A program made the translations under genes and the position numbers. Shown here piece by piece: positions 51,555-61,010 of a stretch of 64,000 nucleotides of DNA. Origin of the DNA: Rhizobium sp. CG5 (GTDB taxonomy: Bacteria > Pseudomonadota > Alphaproteobacteria > Rhizobiales > Rhizobiaceae); NCBI RefSeq assembly GCF_023701945.1, contig NZ_JABAEF010000012.1, positions 19,922-83,921 on the forward strand, written 5' to 3'. The first letter of the stretch is position 1. Every line of letters starts with the position of its first letter. The notes beneath the pieces are model-generated. The model was not told where the DNA came from. It did no database searches and was given only the letters and a program-made list of their open reading frames with translations.

Positions 51555-52684
51555 TGAGGGCGTACTCCATATTTCGTTGCGTTCTTACCCTTCGATTTGA
51601 GGCGGGCTTCCTCCCAGGCTCGGTCGTCGTCGCGCAGCAGGGCCACTGCGGGTTCGAGTTCCTCCCAGTTGGTTGCTGTGAAAACGTTCTTGCTCGGCCT
51701 GCACCCTGAAAACGAGGTGTAGGTCTTGATGAAGTCGTCGAGCGCCACGTGCTCACGACTGTCGAGGATGGCCAGCTCGACCGCACCCCGGATCATCTGG
51801 ACGACGGAGCCGAATTCGCCGTCGCAGGCATGCGCCATTCTCCGGAGGAAGATGTCTTTGAGCTTTCGAGGATCAGGTTCCTCGTCCCCCGCCGCATAGC
51901 TGCCGAGATCGAAACGGAGTTCCATTCCTGCATGATCCACGACGACCGTTTCCAGGATGCTGTCGATGAGATCCACGCTCCCTTCCACGTTGACCGTGTC
52001 GAACGGGATGACAGTCCTGCGATTGTAGAGCTGCTTGCGGGCAAGGAAGCTCGCGAGCGGAGGTACACCCGCGAGGATGAGACGGACGGGCCAGTCGGGC
52101 ATCTGGGTGAGGGCCTTGAATGCGTCCCCAATGACCGTCGCCTGCCGGACATTAGCGGTCTCGATCGCGTTCTGCGCCTCGTCGATGACGACCCACATGA
52201 CCTTGTGCACCTTGAGAAGGCGTCGGAACAGAAGCCACGCCTCGTTCTCACGGATGCGTTCTGGTGGTGTGTGACCGAGAGCCTCTAGTCCGGCGATGGC
52301 AAGGAGGCGCGGCGTGCATGGCGAACCCGCCTCCATGAAGATGACGGGATGAATGGTCACACCATCCTCGTCAACATAGGAGGCCATCGCCTTGAGGCTG
52401 CGGACATGTTTCACGATCGCCGTCGTCTTCCCCGCTCCCGATCGACCGCACACGGCGACGATGCGCCGCTTGTCGGGCTTTCCGGTGATCCGCGTTGTCA
52501 CGCTTGCGACCAAGCCCATCAGGGCTTCCCTGAGGAGTTCGTCGCGATCGAGTGGGATGTATTTGTTGTATAGCTGAGAGATGCGGTCGGCGACCCCAAG
52601 GCGATCATCGCCGACGAGGCTGCGAACGCGGTCGATGGCAGCTTGGCTGCGGCGTGCTTCATGGTCTTTTTCGAAATCGGTCAT
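51551..52684 (-). CDS. TnsC/TniB-family AAA ATPase
   Basis: The 377-residue ATPase has Walker A GRSGAGKTT at 80-88 and Walker B VVIDEAQN at 165-172, with the sensor region LILAGVPPL after it. It should form the ATP-dependent filament linking TniQ-marked targets to the TnsB transposase. The gene lies 9 bases after tnsB and overlaps tniQ by four, so all are co-translated. Confidence 0.9.
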   Translation of the reverse strand: MTDFEKDHEARRSQAAIDRVRSLVGDDRLGVADRISQLYNKYIPLDRDELLREALMGLVASVTTRITGKPDKRRIVAVCGRSGAGKTTAIVKHVRSLKAMASYVDEDGVTIHPVIFMEAGSPCTPRLLAIAGLEALGHTPPERIRENEAWLLFRRLLKVHKVMWVVIDEAQNAIETANVRQATVIGDAFKALTQMPDWPVRLILAGVPPLASFLARKQLYNRRTVIPFDTVNVEGSVDLIDSILETVVVDHAGMELRFDLGSYAAGDEEPDPRKLKDIFLRRMAHACDGEFGSVVQMIRGAVELAILDSREHVALDDFIKTYTSFSGCRPSKNVFTATNWEELEPAVALLRDDDRAWEEARLKSKGKNATKYGVRPQ

Positions 52685-52693
52685 TTCATGCTC

Positions 52694-55018
52694 CTATTCG
52701 TCATCGAAGATGTCGTTGCTGATGCGGCGGACGACGGAGGTTTCCTTCGTGCCGTCTGGTGTAGTAGGGGTGCTGGGCTTGGCGGGCAGGGCGGCGGAAC
52801 CGAGAACAGGTCGGCCGCCCGTCTCAGCTTCCTGGCGGATTTCCTTCACGCTCCTCGTCTTGGCGTAGACGATCGGTTCGATCCTGAGCGCGGCGAACAG
52901 CTCGTCGGATGGATGCCATTCACCTGTGGGGCGGGGCTCGCCCTTTTCCGCACGGTCAACGACATCGAAGACGTGGTCCATTTTCTTCTCGAAGCGGAGA
53001 TAGTCCTCGTCAGTCAAGACCGGGCTGACGAGACCTGCTTCAAGCCGGGCCATGTCCGACTGCTTCTTGAGCCACGCAAACGTGTCGCGCATGGTCTGCC
53101 GGGAGACTTTCGCGTTTTCGGCGTTGAAGAGCTTGAGGCGCTCGGACGCCGCCAGCCACTGCCAGATGCTGACCCCTTCCAGCTCGCGATGGACGCAGGG
53201 AACCTCGATCCAGCCTTCCTGAGTCAGGATCGAAATCGCACCCAGGTCGTGATTGTTCACGCGGCCGACGAGTGGGATCTTGGAGTTCTTCCGCCTAATC
53301 TGCTGGAGCTCCTTGCTCTGGTAGTAGAGCCCCGCTACCCGATAGCCCTTCTTCGAGGCCTTGCGCGTCACGTAGGTGCCGAACAGGTGCGTGCGCAGAG
53401 CTCCGGTCGGACCCGGCTGGACACCATGATCACGCGCGAGTTCGAACCACGTGTCGAGGGGAGTGGCGCCGTTCAGCTCGGAATGCGGCGCATTGTGATA
53501 GCCGTCGACGCACCAGCGGACCATGCACTCCGCAACCTGGTCCGCGATCGTGTTCGCATGCGCCTCGGCGTCATAGTCGCCTTTCTCGGCGATCGATCCC
53601 CATGTGCGGCCGTCGAAGTAGTTGAACATCTGGTGGCTGAAGGTCTGGAACCAGCGTTCGATGAAACCGCGCCACGAGGCATCGCCGGCTCGTGGCAGGA
53701 AGATCTCGATCCCGGCATCATTGAGCACGACCCGATACGGTCGGTGAGCGAAGTAGACCGCGCTATCCACTGCCACGAATTCGTGCGTACCGCCCTGCGG
53801 CCACGGCGACTGGCATCCGAGACGTTGCGCGATTTCCGTCTTGTTGCGTGTGGACATTTCCAGCGCAGTCATTGCCGATTTCAACGACGGGGGCTCTGCA
53901 CTGACGTGTAGGGCGACGGTGCTCCGGCTCGCCACGCAGATCATCGCCGTGATCGTGAGACGGATCCGCTTGATCTTCTTGCGCTCTGCCTTCGACAACT
54001 TCTTCCAGATTCCGATCTTTACGAGAAGGGTCTGAAGGTCGGTCTCATGGTCGTCGCATTCGATCCGCTCGAGCGGGCGGATCACATCGATTCCGCCAGA
54101 TTCCGGCTGCCATTCACGACGGGCGGCTTCCTTCCCGTCGCGACCGAGATTGCGCCACATTTCCGGCTGAGCGTTGAAGCGGTTGCGGAGCGTCTCCGGG
54201 CACGGGATCCGGAGCTGGTCGTCCGGCCCCCGGTGCTTGTTTTCAGCCTCCATCTTCCGTTCCATCTCACGATGGATCGCCGCAAGATCCGGCTTCGTGG
54301 TCGAGCAGGCCTCGTGGATTGCCGCGCTGAGATGCACGAACTCGTCCGCCGTGAAATATTCGGGGCGATCGCGTCCGTAGTCATTCTTGAGGCAGATGGG
54401 GTCGAAGTCGTTCAGCTCCATCTCGAAGATCCAGCCTTTCACGGTCGAAGGCCGGGGCTCGAAGAGCGCAATGTTGGCCTTCGTGCGATACGTCAGGGCT
54501 TTAGAACCCGTTACACGGCTCTGAATTTCACGCCACTCGCGGGCGATCACCGGAATGATGCGAAGAAGAGGTTCCCGCGACTTGCTGACCACTGGAGGCT
54601 TGGGCAGGCCGTGGATACGGGCGAGCCGCCGCTGCTCCCTGTAGTCCGCCTGCATTTCGAGAAACTTCCGAACAAAGAACTCCTTACGCAAGACATCGTC
54701 CTGGTCGGCAGGGGACAGGGTCGACAGGCTGCTGGAGCCGGAGAGACGCGCTTTGGCCTTGCTCTTGCCGTAGTATTCGAACTCCACCGTCATTGGATTG
54801 CCAGTGCGGTTCAGGCGTACATTGAGGTCCGGCTGCGTGAAGCTTACGGTAGCGTTGGTCTCGTCCATGCGACGCAGGACTGCTCCGTTTCGGTCGCAGT
54901 AAAGCACGCAGTATTCGATGCCGAGATCCTTCACCCGAGCGTGCGCGGGAAGCCGGATGTAGGGAAGCGATACGGGATCGTGCTGGAGTGCGAGGATCTG
55001 TCTGAGGTCGGGCTGCAT
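52694..55018 (-). CDS. tnsB: TnsB/TniA-family DDE transposase
   Basis: The 774-residue protein is a Mu/Tn7-type integrase-fold transposase. The catalytic triad is readable as Asp322 (RIECDDHETDLQ), Asp418 (FVAVDSAVYF) and Glu454 (GFIERWFQ), that is DD35E. N-terminal residues 1-300 should carry the helix-turn-helix domains that bind the end repeats. The Mu-type C-terminal barrel and a Pro/Thr-rich tail ending DIFDDE follow; the tail probably contacts TnsC. It joins 3' ends of the element to target DNA. Confidence 0.92.
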   Translation of the reverse strand: MQPDLRQILALQHDPVSLPYIRLPAHARVKDLGIEYCVLYCDRNGAVLRRMDETNATVSFTQPDLNVRLNRTGNPMTVEFEYYGKSKAKARLSGSSSLSTLSPADQDDVLRKEFFVRKFLEMQADYREQRRLARIHGLPKPPVVSKSREPLLRIIPVIAREWREIQSRVTGSKALTYRTKANIALFEPRPSTVKGWIFEMELNDFDPICLKNDYGRDRPEYFTADEFVHLSAAIHEACSTTKPDLAAIHREMERKMEAENKHRGPDDQLRIPCPETLRNRFNAQPEMWRNLGRDGKEAARREWQPESGGIDVIRPLERIECDDHETDLQTLLVKIGIWKKLSKAERKKIKRIRLTITAMICVASRSTVALHVSAEPPSLKSAMTALEMSTRNKTEIAQRLGCQSPWPQGGTHEFVAVDSAVYFAHRPYRVVLNDAGIEIFLPRAGDASWRGFIERWFQTFSHQMFNYFDGRTWGSIAEKGDYDAEAHANTIADQVAECMVRWCVDGYHNAPHSELNGATPLDTWFELARDHGVQPGPTGALRTHLFGTYVTRKASKKGYRVAGLYYQSKELQQIRRKNSKIPLVGRVNNHDLGAISILTQEGWIEVPCVHRELEGVSIWQWLAASERLKLFNAENAKVSRQTMRDTFAWLKKQSDMARLEAGLVSPVLTDEDYLRFEKKMDHVFDVVDRAEKGEPRPTGEWHPSDELFAALRIEPIVYAKTRSVKEIRQEAETGGRPVLGSAALPAKPSTPTTPDGTKETSVVRRISNDIFDDE

Positions 55019-55027
55019 ATTGTCCTC

Positions 55028-55873
55028 TCAATTCACGTGGTTGAAGCGGACGAAAGGGGCGTCGATGAGCTTGAGGTCCGGGCGGACCGGCACGAGGATC
55101 TCGTCGTGGATCAGGCACCAGACCGCGTTGTGGCCGTAGGCTGGGATCTCCCACCCCGCGAGGAGATCTCGGATGTGGACGGTGCCGCTGAAGCGCGATG
55201 CGTATTCGCGAAGGCGGTCGTTGTCGGCCGCAACGGAATGCTTGAGCGCACGCAGGATGCTCATTGCATTCCAGCAGCGCGCGTCGGTGGCTTCCCGCTC
55301 GGTGATGATGGTGGCTCCGTCGGCGAAGCCGTGGGGCAGGTTCCGGTCCACGGTGCCGATGGTGTATTCCAGACCGTCCTTCTCCAGGAGGTAGGTCGGG
55401 CGCACTCCCACGACGATCAGCCTTCCATTTGCCAACGTTGCGCGGTAGTCGAATGTGTGGTGGGACGTGCCGTCCTCCTGCTGAACCGGAACTGCGGATG
55501 GTTGGTCTTCGACGAGCACGATGTGCTTGGAGGCGCACATCATGTATGCGAGGTTCCGCTCGTAGGTGCTCGAGTACGTGATTGCCTTGCGCGTTTTGCC
55601 GTTGACCATGGTGCCGCGGCTGTGGCCCTTGGTACGGGCAGGATACCACCTGGAAGGGGTGGCCTCTTCGGTCGGCCGCCATACCCAGGGAATGCTGGTT
55701 AGGCCGGAATAATCCTCTTCGTCGTGCGGATCGGATTCGAACGGCACGTAACGGCCGGAGAGGGGTTCGCTTGCTTTCAGGAAGACGGTTTCGGTGGGCA
55801 GGGGAAGGAGGGTACGGTCGAAGCCGGATTCCAGTTCCTTCATGTATCGGATGACTTGGCGAATGCGTGTCAT
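55028..55873 (-). CDS. TnsA-like endonuclease protein with altered motif
   Basis: Start at 55873 (MTRIRQVIRYMKEL) behind AAAGGA gives 281 residues; an earlier in-frame ATG at 55903 lacks a site. A TnsA-type core is visible at about 100-160: helix SSTYERNLAYMM (Glu105), VEDQPSAV, and HHTFDYRATLANGR (Asp142), followed by VGVRP where the nuclease motif usually has Glu/Ala and a Lys (VEVK or AVKP). The Lys-to-Arg change may weaken 5'-strand cleavage. It starts the operon, 9 bases before tnsB. Confidence 0.65.
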   Translation of the reverse strand: MTRIRQVIRYMKELESGFDRTLLPLPTETVFLKASEPLSGRYVPFESDPHDEEDYSGLTSIPWVWRPTEEATPSRWYPARTKGHSRGTMVNGKTRKAITYSSTYERNLAYMMCASKHIVLVEDQPSAVPVQQEDGTSHHTFDYRATLANGRLIVVGVRPTYLLEKDGLEYTIGTVDRNLPHGFADGATIITEREATDARCWNAMSILRALKHSVAADNDRLREYASRFSGTVHIRDLLAGWEIPAYGHNAVWCLIHDEILVPVRPDLKLIDAPFVRFNHVN

Positions 55874-56056
55874 TTCGAATTCCTTTGGGACGCAACTCTC
55901 CATTCTCTGCGGGCAGTCGCCCGCGGGGCTGAAGGGTCTGTTGTTGGGATGGGCATGGCTCCGCCGCTCCGCGCGGTGGGCCGCACGGCGAGGCCAGTTT
56001 TGCGATGTGTGGGAAAATATGCTGCTGCCTGGGTCAGGCGACCTGGCGCGGCAGGG

Positions 56057-56509
56057 TCAGTTTATGGGGTGCTGCTGCCGAAGTTCGGCGAGTCTCTCTG
56101 ACACCTCCGGCTCCCTCATGCCCTCTGCCCACATCATTTTGCGTAGGATCCCGAAAGGGCCTTTTTCCATCATCAAGGGTTCTCGAAGCAGATGCTTCGA
56201 GATTTCGGCGTCGTCGCGGAACGAGCGCGCCAGCTTCGAGAAAACTTCGATCGATGGGACCGGCAGGCTGATACCCAGCCGCCGCAGGGTGGGACCGGCC
56301 TCCTGGTCGATCATGGAGATCATCGCGTCGTGCGCCATTTCATCATCGATTTCCGGAAACTGGGCCTGCTGGATAATGACCTTCAGCGTGATCGCGAAGG
56401 TCGGTGCGAGCATGGGGTCGCCTTGCAGGACACTGCCTGACCACCGAAGGACGGAGGGATGGAAGTCTGCAAGGGTCGCGTAGTAGGCTGTCATTTCTTC
56501 ATGAAACAT
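56057..56509 (-). CDS. Hypothetical helical protein
   Basis: The 150-residue product is mostly helical and acidic, without signal peptide or cysteine. It shows no motif that I recognise; PGPTLRRLGI-like and EVSERLAELRQQ stretches suggest amphipathic helices. It points the same way as the transposition genes and precedes them by about 180 bases, so it could be expressed with them, but no function can be assigned. Confidence 0.55.
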   Translation of the reverse strand: MFHEEMTAYYATLADFHPSVLRWSGSVLQGDPMLAPTFAITLKVIIQQAQFPEIDDEMAHDAMISMIDQEAGPTLRRLGISLPVPSIEVFSKLARSFRDDAEISKHLLREPLMMEKGPFGILRKMMWAEGMREPEVSERLAELRQQHPIN

Positions 56510-56551
56510 GTTGGATACCTTGTTAACGGGGTGGGTTGGCGATCATGGAGG

Positions 56552-56881
56552 TCAACTGGCAGTTCTGCCCGGCGGCGCCACTTCCGTCGCCACAGTCTTC
56601 GTGCGAAGCAGGCCGAGAAATGCCTCGTACGAGGGAAATCGCAGTGGCGGAGCATCGAGCTGCTCGAGCTTGCTGCTCATGTCGGTCAGCAGAGAAGCCA
56701 TGAATTCCCACGCCTCGCGTTGGCGAGAGGGAAAATCCATTGCGATGCCGAGTGCTTCCTGGATGGTCGCTTGCTCGAGTTCGTCGTATTGGAACTCCCG
56801 GCGGAAATCGGCGGTTCTCGATCCCTCGGTGAGGATGTCGAGGGCGTTTTGCATGAGATCGCAGGTTCTACGATTGTCCAT
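56552..56881 (-). CDS. Hypothetical small helical protein
   Basis: Start at 56881 (MDNRRTCDLMQNALDIL) has GGGAG seven bases before it; longer in-frame starts at 56899 and 57037 do not. The 109-residue protein is helical (DELEQATIQEALGIAMDFP, then REAWEFMASLLTDMSSKLEQL). It is unrecognised. It forms a pair with the gene at 56057-56509, 42 bases away. Confidence 0.5.
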   Translation of the reverse strand: MDNRRTCDLMQNALDILTEGSRTADFRREFQYDELEQATIQEALGIAMDFPSRQREAWEFMASLLTDMSSKLEQLDAPPLRFPSYEAFLGLLRTKTVATEVAPPGRTAS

Positions 56882-57827
56882 TTCAATCTCCCTATTCATG
56901 AAACGTTTGTGTGTGCGGCCGGATTCGGTTACAGAATCCAGCATTAGCGGTTGAGCCGGTCCTCGGTGTGAGACGAAGTGTTGGGGGCGCATTGGTGCCG
57001 CGAACAGCGGGCACGGTTCTTCGATGGCAGGCTTCACTGTCTGAATCCTCCTGGTTGTCGTGATGCAGGACGCACGATGCCGTCCCGACGGTGGACGTCG
57101 GGATCATGGTCTCAGATGTTTGGGAAGCAGGGTTGCTCGCCAGGCAGCCGCTGGGCTTACGCCCTAGGCATGGCCTGGGTCAGGTGCTAGCAGCATATAT
57201 TACGCATGTGTGGTTCCTTTCGATCATCAGCACAAACTGAGCTTCCGGGGCATGGAGCCTCGGGTCGGAACAAGTACATACTCGGATTTTTTTCGTCCGT
57301 ATGGAGGGAAAATGAAGGTCGGTTCACTTTTTTTTGGATGACCCGGATACTTCAGTCGGTCCAGGCGCCCGCGCAATGGCGCGCACCGTCCGCTAGACGA
57401 CGATCCTCGACCGAAGGGCTATTCGCCCGGCTATGGCTGCGAAATGGTAGGTCATTGTGCTACTCGCCAGCTTCAATGAAGAATATTCAGGACGAAAAAT
57501 CGCCTGACGTCAACGGTGCTTGCTATAGAAAATTCCAGATCGACCTTGGGTGTGGTCGGTAATATTCTTTCTCTCTTTCCCATTTCGCGCGTGTCAACTT
57601 TATGTGCGAATCCTTCGTTGCGAATATTGTCGATGATCTTCATATACTTATCCGGTTGATACTCTCTCCGCGATCTCAGCGAAGATAGCTCGATGACTCC
57701 GGTTGAATTTCTCGTCCCGACACGGCCTTCATCGAGACGGGCCGAGACACTGTCGGTATCCGTTGTCGATTGCATCACCACCTCGCAGCTTTCTGGTGAG
57801 CAAGACGGCTCACAAGGGAGGCTGACG
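56882..57827. other. Gene-free region between divergent genes
   Basis: These 946 bases contain short open frames with no binding sites or recognisable content. The outward-directed promoters of the leftward small-gene pair and of the rightward 226-residue gene must lie here. Poly-T stretches (57283-57290, 57327-57336) are present but no clear terminator stem. It contains one copy of the 12-base string GCCTGGGTCAGG (57173-57184) also found at 56027-56038. Confidence 0.45.
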
Positions 57828-58508
57828 ATGCGGGAAAACGTGAAGGGCGTGGTAGCGAAGATCGAGCAGGCGCTCGGTCCGGCGTACAGGAGCCTTGGAT
57901 TGACCATGGTGACCGAGGAGAATGCAGGAGAACTGGCAGTTCGTTTCCAGGCCGGCCCCAGGGTCTTCTCGCCTATGTCACTCTGGTTCGGCGTGGACGT
58001 AGACCGCGATGTCACTCTTCAGGATGCGACGGTTGCCGTGAATTGCTACGATCTTATCGAGGTTGGCGACAACGGGTGGATCCACTGGTGGTACGTGCAG
58101 GATACGAGCCATCGCGTAGAAGGCACCGACGAGGAGATACTCGCGGGCATGAAAGAGGAGATGATGACGTATACCGTCATCGACGTCGACTATTCCCGGC
58201 CCAGGATCATCCAATCCACCGCTTTCGCGCTTGCGTGGGAAGAGGCGGTTCGTGGTACCACTCAAGTCAACGAGGTCGAGGAAGTGATCGTCGAACGTGA
58301 CAGCGTCCGGGAGACGGAGAGCTTCGTTTTCGAGGATGTGCTGGGCCGAGAGTTTCGAGTCTCCTATCCTTTTGATGAAGAGCTTCCGGCGCTCATCACC
58401 ATCGATGGCAGGAAGGTGCTGGAGATCCGCCAGCACGAAAATGCGGAAATGGAACAGGTATTAGACGTGCTCTTTGACCCGAGGAATCTGCCAAGGCACA
58501 GCCGTTAG
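57828..58508 (+). CDS. Hypothetical protein
   Basis: ATG 57828 (MRENVKGVVAKIEQALGP) follows GGGAGG (57816-57821) and gives 226 residues; an in-frame start at 57693 has no such signal. The protein has mixed alpha/beta character, many acidic residues (DEEILAGMKEEMMTYTVIDV) and no signal peptide or membrane helix. I do not recognise it. It is convergent with the methyltransferase gene, with 39 bases between their stops. Confidence 0.6.
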   Translation: MRENVKGVVAKIEQALGPAYRSLGLTMVTEENAGELAVRFQAGPRVFSPMSLWFGVDVDRDVTLQDATVAVNCYDLIEVGDNGWIHWWYVQDTSHRVEGTDEEILAGMKEEMMTYTVIDVDYSRPRIIQSTAFALAWEEAVRGTTQVNEVEEVIVERDSVRETESFVFEDVLGREFRVSYPFDEELPALITIDGRKVLEIRQHENAEMEQVLDVLFDPRNLPRHSR

Positions 58509-58547
58509 ACGAGGGGACTGCCCTCTGCTTCCTAGAGTGTCTAAGGT

Positions 58548-60698
58548 TTATGCGTCGTCCCATGTCCGATCGCCGGGATATGGTTCGCCTTCCGGCCAGC
58601 CGTCACCCGGCATGGCGACGCCTCGCTTGAACCTCGTCTTCCAGGTCTCGGATGGCACACCATCATCCGGCTCGTACCGCCCCGCATTCAGATTGATCTT
58701 CGGCGGTGTTGCACCGATCGAGCCGCGTGGAAGAGGCGAAGTCATCAAGCTCCTCCGATCAAAGGTGACCCCGGTAAGTGCCGTGTAAATCGACTGCGCG
58801 ATCGATCGTGCTAGTCGTGGAGGGAATGCGTTGGCGATCTGCCGGATTTGCTGGCTGCGATCTCCGGAGAATACCCACTCGTCCGGAAAGTTCTGGAGGC
58901 GTTGGAGCATCCGGATCGTGAGACTTGGAAGATAGTCGATGCCTGTGATATCGGCAGGGGTCGGCGGGCCGCCGGCTAGCTTTCTGACATCGAAGCCGGC
59001 TGCCGCCCAGGCCTTGGCCGTTTTGTCTTGAGCGCCGTTGGCGATCCCGGCAATGGTCGGCGTGCATCGTTCACCGTATTCCGTGATCCAGTGGTCTGCC
59101 CACTCGTCGAAACGCTTCTGTTCAGCGGAGTAACCAGCGCCGGTTTTTCCATCGCGAGTGCGCGCCTCCGGAGGTGTTCGATGCACCATCAACAGGTCCT
59201 CCAGCACATTGACGGTGCTCGCGTCAGCGGTTCGGGGCATGTTGAAACGATGCAACAGACCGTCTGCAAAGCCGACAATGATAATGCGTGTCCGAGCTTG
59301 CCCGATGCCGAAGTCCTTGCCCTTTAGTTTTTGGATCGTGACTTCGTAGCCGAGATCGCGGAACGCGGCGAGTGCCTGGGCCCGGTGGTCTGAATGCCTG
59401 TCGAACATGAAACCCGGAACGTTCTCGAAGAAGAAAGCCTTGGGTTGCGCCTCTCGTACGACTCGAACGGCTTCGTTCAGCAGGTCGCGGTCGTCCATCT
59501 TTCCCAGTCCGTCACCGCCCTGGGAATAAGACAAGCAGGGAATTCCTCCGGCCACCAGGTCGACACCACGATAGCGGACGAAGGATTCATTTCTGACGTC
59601 CTTCCTGATAACCTTCCAACGGTACCAGTTCCGTCGAAGCGTGGCTGCCGCGTCCTCGTCGTTCTCGTAGAGTGCGACAGGGTCGAATCCTGCGGCATGG
59701 AGGCCAATGGATTGCCCGCCGGCACCAGCGCAGATCTCCACGCAGTTCAGACGGAACGGAGGTCGGGCAACCGGATCCTTCCAGGGGCTTCCGATCTGCT
59801 TCGTGTCGGGAGACAGGAACACCAGCCCCTCCCAGATGTCGAATCCGATGGTTTGGGATTCGTCTGTCTGGAAATCGAAGCCCATCGGTTCTCCGAAACG
59901 TCCGGTCGCAAAGGATTTCAGCGACAGGTGCGCCTTGGCAAGGCCGGGGCCGAGTTCATCGCCCCGGGCGAGGGCGGACTGCCATTCGTGTCCTGGAAGG
60001 TGCTGGCACCCATAGACCCATTCGAATTCATCGAGTGCGGCGGCAGCCTCGGATCGAATCCTTGCATGGCTGGCCTTGTAGTCGGCACTTTCTATGTCGA
60101 CAACGTACTCGTAGGCTCCCCAGCCTTCGGGTACCAGCAGGTGCTCCTCGAAGAATTCGTGGATCATGTCGAGCAACTCGTCCACGCGCCGTTCCAGGGT
60201 CCTTGCGGTCAACCTCGCGGTTTGAGCTGCCCTGTCTTCGAGCGCGGACAGCCGATCATCCCTGCGGTTCTCGTCGTATGACCGGGACATGCGGCGGAGA
60301 TCGGTCTTGAGAGCGTCGACATCATCGGTATCCAGCCGCAGCCCGGCATCAATGCGGGTGAAGGCTTCGATGCGGGTGGCTTCGTCCGCTTGCGCGATCG
60401 CCATCAGCGCGGAGGGCGGCAGGTATACCTTGGCGATGGTTTTCTCCCGCCCGCGGAAAATTTCCCCGAAGCGCAGCAGCGTATTGGCCTCGGCCCGGTC
60501 TATGGCGCACTCCGTGCTCAGGAATTCTCGCAAGTCGATTTCCGGGGCGGTGTGTTCGAGTTCCTCGATGAGTTTGCCAAGCTTGAAGAATCGTCCCCCG
60601 ATTTCGGCATGCACCTTCAAGATTTCCCGTTTCGCCTTACCCATGGCCTTCGCCCGGGCATCATCGAGCACCGGCTTGTCTTTTACTTTCCGCGCCAT
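58548..60698 (-). CDS. C5-cytosine DNA methyltransferase with N-terminal extension
   Basis: The 716-residue protein holds a complete m5C methyltransferase at about 317-640: motif I VEICAGAGGQS (320-330), catalytic Pro-Cys in AGGIPCLSYSQ (Cys388), FFFENVPGF (ENV 425-427), GQARTRIIIVGF (467-471 QxRxR) and motif X NAFPP (623-627). The 300-residue N-terminal part is helical and unlike a simple methyltransferase; it could be a DNA-binding or phage-type domain. No restriction enzyme gene is adjacent, so this is a solitary methylase, possibly protective or regulatory. Confidence 0.9.
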   Translation of the reverse strand: MARKVKDKPVLDDARAKAMGKAKREILKVHAEIGGRFFKLGKLIEELEHTAPEIDLREFLSTECAIDRAEANTLLRFGEIFRGREKTIAKVYLPPSALMAIAQADEATRIEAFTRIDAGLRLDTDDVDALKTDLRRMSRSYDENRRDDRLSALEDRAAQTARLTARTLERRVDELLDMIHEFFEEHLLVPEGWGAYEYVVDIESADYKASHARIRSEAAAALDEFEWVYGCQHLPGHEWQSALARGDELGPGLAKAHLSLKSFATGRFGEPMGFDFQTDESQTIGFDIWEGLVFLSPDTKQIGSPWKDPVARPPFRLNCVEICAGAGGQSIGLHAAGFDPVALYENDEDAAATLRRNWYRWKVIRKDVRNESFVRYRGVDLVAGGIPCLSYSQGGDGLGKMDDRDLLNEAVRVVREAQPKAFFFENVPGFMFDRHSDHRAQALAAFRDLGYEVTIQKLKGKDFGIGQARTRIIIVGFADGLLHRFNMPRTADASTVNVLEDLLMVHRTPPEARTRDGKTGAGYSAEQKRFDEWADHWITEYGERCTPTIAGIANGAQDKTAKAWAAAGFDVRKLAGGPPTPADITGIDYLPSLTIRMLQRLQNFPDEWVFSGDRSQQIRQIANAFPPRLARSIAQSIYTALTGVTFDRRSLMTSPLPRGSIGATPPKINLNAGRYEPDDGVPSETWKTRFKRGVAMPGDGWPEGEPYPGDRTWDDA

Positions 60699-61010
60699 CG
60701 CAGGCTCTCCGTTTTTGGTAGTCGTACCGTGGCGGAGTTGCTGTCCCGGAAAGGGATTGATTAAAACTCTAGCTATCCTATTCGGAGATAGCCGGTCACG
60801 TCAGCGGGAGGGTGTCCGGCGCCTTCAGGAGCTTGGGCAGATCCTATGTGCTCAAGCGGCTCTGGCGCTGATGGCAATCACTACCCGATTTCGGAAAACC
60901 CCACGTGGGCGTTGTAGCGGCGTCCTTCAGGCACGCTGCAAAATGGGTTAGTATGTAGGCCAAAGCTCGTAACATCCCCGCGACGGCGGACTGTCGAAAT
61001 CGGAGTTGGC
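60699..61010. other. Gap upstream of the methyltransferase gene
   Basis: The 312 bases hold no supported gene. A small inverted repeat GCTATC/GATAGC (60772-60777/60787-60792) lies about 75 bases upstream of the methyltransferase start and might be an operator. Confidence 0.4.

Noticed and set aside
54047-55702. Open frame antisense to tnsB and the TnsA-like gene
   Set aside because: It spans two real genes on the other strand, with no ribosome binding site or motif.
56027-57184. Twelve-base direct repeat GCCTGGGTCAGG at both sides of the small-gene pair
   Set aside because: It is too short and G+C-rich to support a duplication or attachment site without other evidence.
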